From assembly GCA_020912385.1 (NCBI GenBank), contig CP087207.1, forward strand, positions 3,782,001 to 3,846,000: DNA of 64,000 nucleotides. Reading direction: 5' to 3'. The translations under genes and the position numbers were made by a program. This DNA is from Neofusicoccum parvum. Its lineage: Eukaryota; Ascomycota; Dothideomycetes; Botryosphaeriales; Botryosphaeriaceae. The notes beneath the pieces are model-generated. The model saw nothing but the letters and a program-made list of their open reading frames with translations. It was not told where the DNA came from and searched no databases. Positions 61,840 through 64,000 of the stretch are shown here, piece by piece; the stretch's first letter is position 1, and each line of letters starts with the position of its first letter.

Positions 61840-62122
61840 ATTACAGCGCAGCCTATATAGAACCTGGGTAGAAGAAAAGGAAGGACAAGCGGGGCGCCTA
61901 CACGCCCGTAAAAAGAAGATCCACCGGCGGGAAGTCACGTGACTCTCGGTTCAGCCGTTCGAAGCCTTGGCACTCTGAACTCCTGAACCGTAGGAGTTCA
62001 GACGTTCAACCGCTTGGCGGAATGAACCTACGAACTATTAGATTGTATAGACTCTCCTACGTATATAAACCATACTTATTAGTATAGCTTTAACCTTCGT
62101 GGTTAATTTACTTCGATAATCA
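61840..62122 (+). repeat. Gypsy LTR fragment (U3/R), RIP-mutated
   Basis: TATTACAGCGCAGCC (mutated TGTTACGGCGCAGCC) through the TATATAAAC box near 62062, ending near CTTCGATAATCA. The U3 differs from Gypsy-Y but resembles the LTR at 33199. The U5 is missing. 62123-62212 after it is unassigned. Confidence 0.75.
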
Positions 62123-62212
62123 CAACTTCCTGCACGGAAGGAGATAGCGACCTCGAGGAAAAGCGCCAAGACCGGTACCGTTCGAAAGCCCTCGATTCCC
62201 TAACCGAAAGGT

Positions 62213-64000
62213 TTGATTGATTGAGTTGAGTTGAGTTGAGTTGAATTTATTTACCCTGACCCATCGCCCTGAGCGATATGCAGGCTACGACTATTCAAAG
62301 AATTTCAATGCTAGTATACATGTTGTATGTCAATTTGAGAGAAGGAGAAGGTAAAGGGAGGCGGAGAGTGAGGTGTTAGGTGTGTGGTGTAAAGAGTGTT
62401 CTACGCTATGGGTTCATCTCTGTTTATAAACCGCTGTGTTTCTTGTGCAAAGCTGAGAACAGCCTATAGCTGTGACGTTATTATCCTCCACTTATTTTCT
62501 TTACTCTGCGTGGCTGCTGTGTTACTTGGTGGCTTTCCACCTAGTAAGGCTGATAGGCTATTCTTTTGTAAGCCACTTTCTTGAAGCATCTTCTGACGGC
62601 CTTGCTGAAGCAGGTAACAGTTAAGAAGGATATGTGACACTGATTCAACTTCTCCACATTCACACTGCTTATTGTTGATGCGGCCCATCCGCTTACGGTG
62701 TTGGTTAAGCCAGCAGTGGCCTGTCCGAAGCTGGGTAAGGAGACCAGCCAGGCTCCGTGGGAGCTTATCGTATAGGTGCCGGGTGTGAGGGCCTGGTAGG
62801 GCTGTGTCGATGCCTCGGAGGTGCTGGCCTTTGTCTGAGATTTCCTATTGTGCTGCCCAGGTTGCGTGTGCTGTTTCCTTTGCTGCCTGGGCCTGAAGTG
62901 ATGCTAGTGGTCTAAAGCTGTGTTCTCTAAGGCGTGTGGTTGCAGCTTTAGCGAGCCTGTCCGCTTCATCATTCCCTCTAATCCCCCTGTGGCTTGGCAC
63001 CTATTGGAGAGAGAAGCTGATTTGATAGCTATCCTTAATATGCTTGGCTGTTTCTGTAATTGACCGTACTATGCCTTGACCTGATCGTCGCTTGTGTGGG
63101 TCTGCTAGTGCTTGTAGGGCTGCCTTTGAGTCGCTGTAGATTGTGTATGTTGCTAGATTTGAGTTGCCTTCTTTGAGGTTCTGCTCCACTGCTAGCTCTA
63201 TGCCGGTGTTAATAGCGATAAGCTCAGCGGCCGTGATGCTGTAAAACTTACTGGAGCTAACCCCTTTCTGAGCTTGTCTATGGATTCTCTGCTTCTAGTT
63301 GAGGATTACTGCAGCTGCTCCAAGTTGTCCTTTTACTTGAGATGCGTCCGTGAAGATCCTCTTAGCCCCGTCTCGTTCAAGCTCTTCCTTGAAAACCTCT
63401 AGGGTCTGAGATTTAGGTAGCTGCAGTTGGATGTTGTCTAGTAGCAGGGGTTTCTATGGTGGAAGGGGGTATGTATCAATTACTTTAGTCTCCTCAGCCT
63501 GGCCTGGGCTTTGTAACTTAAGGGTTGTATTCAGTGGGCTCAGGAAGCTGACTGCCAGATTGAGTGTTGATGTTATTTTGTTGACAAGCGTCTTACATAG
63601 ATGAGAGGTGGGGAGTGTTTTAAGGTTAGTGATAACCCTCTCTGCCCTAGCCTGTAGGCGTAGCTTTATTGGTAGGAGAAAGTTCTCGTAGTCTAGTGCT
63701 TTAGTTGAAACGGTTTGGAAGGCTGAAATAGCCTTGGTTGTTGCTAGCCGCTGAATCCTGGAGAGCACTGCCACTTGCCATTTACATCTCTTTGGGGAGT
63801 GCCAGACGGTTGAGGCGTAGTCCAGTTGAGGAATCACACACGCTTGATAGAGCTGGCGCATCTGCTTTGGTCAGAGGTGCCTCAGTCTACCTATGGCCAG
63901 GCAGGTCTTGGTTGCTCGTGTGGTAGCTCTCTGAACGTGGGCTCTCCACCGGAGTTGCTGGTTAAAGATAACTTCCAACAGCTTCACTTCTTGCTTAGGC
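62213..64000 (-). mobile_element. LINE-A second copy, 3' part, runs off the window
   Basis: Reverse orientation. The 3' tail (AACTC)n lies at 62213-62252, then leftward-coded sequence homologous to 4450-6100: the Cys/His tail (NNKQCECGEVESVSHILLNC), RNase H pieces (IYSDSKAALQALADPHK near 63130, GAKRIFTDAS near 63350) and the RT thumb (MRQLYQACVIPQLDYASTVW near 63850). There are several TAG stops, but fewer than in the first copy; for example the CxCG motif is intact here (CECG) and CKYR there. The 5' part lies beyond 64000. Confidence 0.88.

Overview
The window looks like an accessory, transposon-rich block from a filamentous ascomycete (Pezizomycotina). The evidence is short spliceosomal introns, several HET-domain genes, Fot1/pogo and chromovirus relics, Tad-like LINEs, and old repeats whose stop codons are almost all TAG or TAA, as expected from repeat-induced point mutation (RIP: CAG, CAA or TGG changed by C-to-T). 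The species cannot be read from the sequence.

Layout. 1-8.3 kb: degenerate LINE pieces (ORF1 remnant, an EEP/RT/RNase H LINE with a solo LTR nested in it, two LINE 3' fragments). 8.6-11.4 kb: intact HET gene 1 (-). 12.0-26.9 kb: a nested pile of a solo gypsy LTR, a RIP-damaged LINE (LINE-B1), an intact two-ORF LINE (LINE-B2) and a near-identical inverted 5'-truncated copy (LINE-B3), set in the remains of a gypsy element. 27.4-39.1 kb: HET genes 2 (+), 3 (-), 4 (-, frameshifted at a run of 26 G) and 5 (-, three in-frame stops). 39.6-41.0 kb: a three-exon multi-pass membrane protein. 41.3-47.3 kb: Fot1/pogo relic, LTR fragments and a decayed chromovirus. 47.3-53.0 kb: a decayed LINE. 53.2-55.9 kb: an OrsD (DUF3505)-like pseudogene that keeps one frame through about 20 stops. 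56.6-61.7 kb: a young gypsy chromovirus with apparently identical LTRs and a 5-bp target duplication. It lacks most of its reverse transcriptase and carries an antisense, intron-containing gene for a Zn2Cys6-like coiled-coil protein. 61.8-64 kb: LTR and LINE remnants.

Biology. The host content is a five-member HET (heterokaryon incompatibility / regulated cell death) cluster plus one membrane protein. All five HET proteins share a Cys/His cluster ahead of the HET domain; three are open, one is gated by a hypermutable homopolymer, and one is dead. Around them, target-site duplications allow the insertion order to be worked out. They also show that the spacer between the two inverted LINE arms has been flipped by recombination between the arms.
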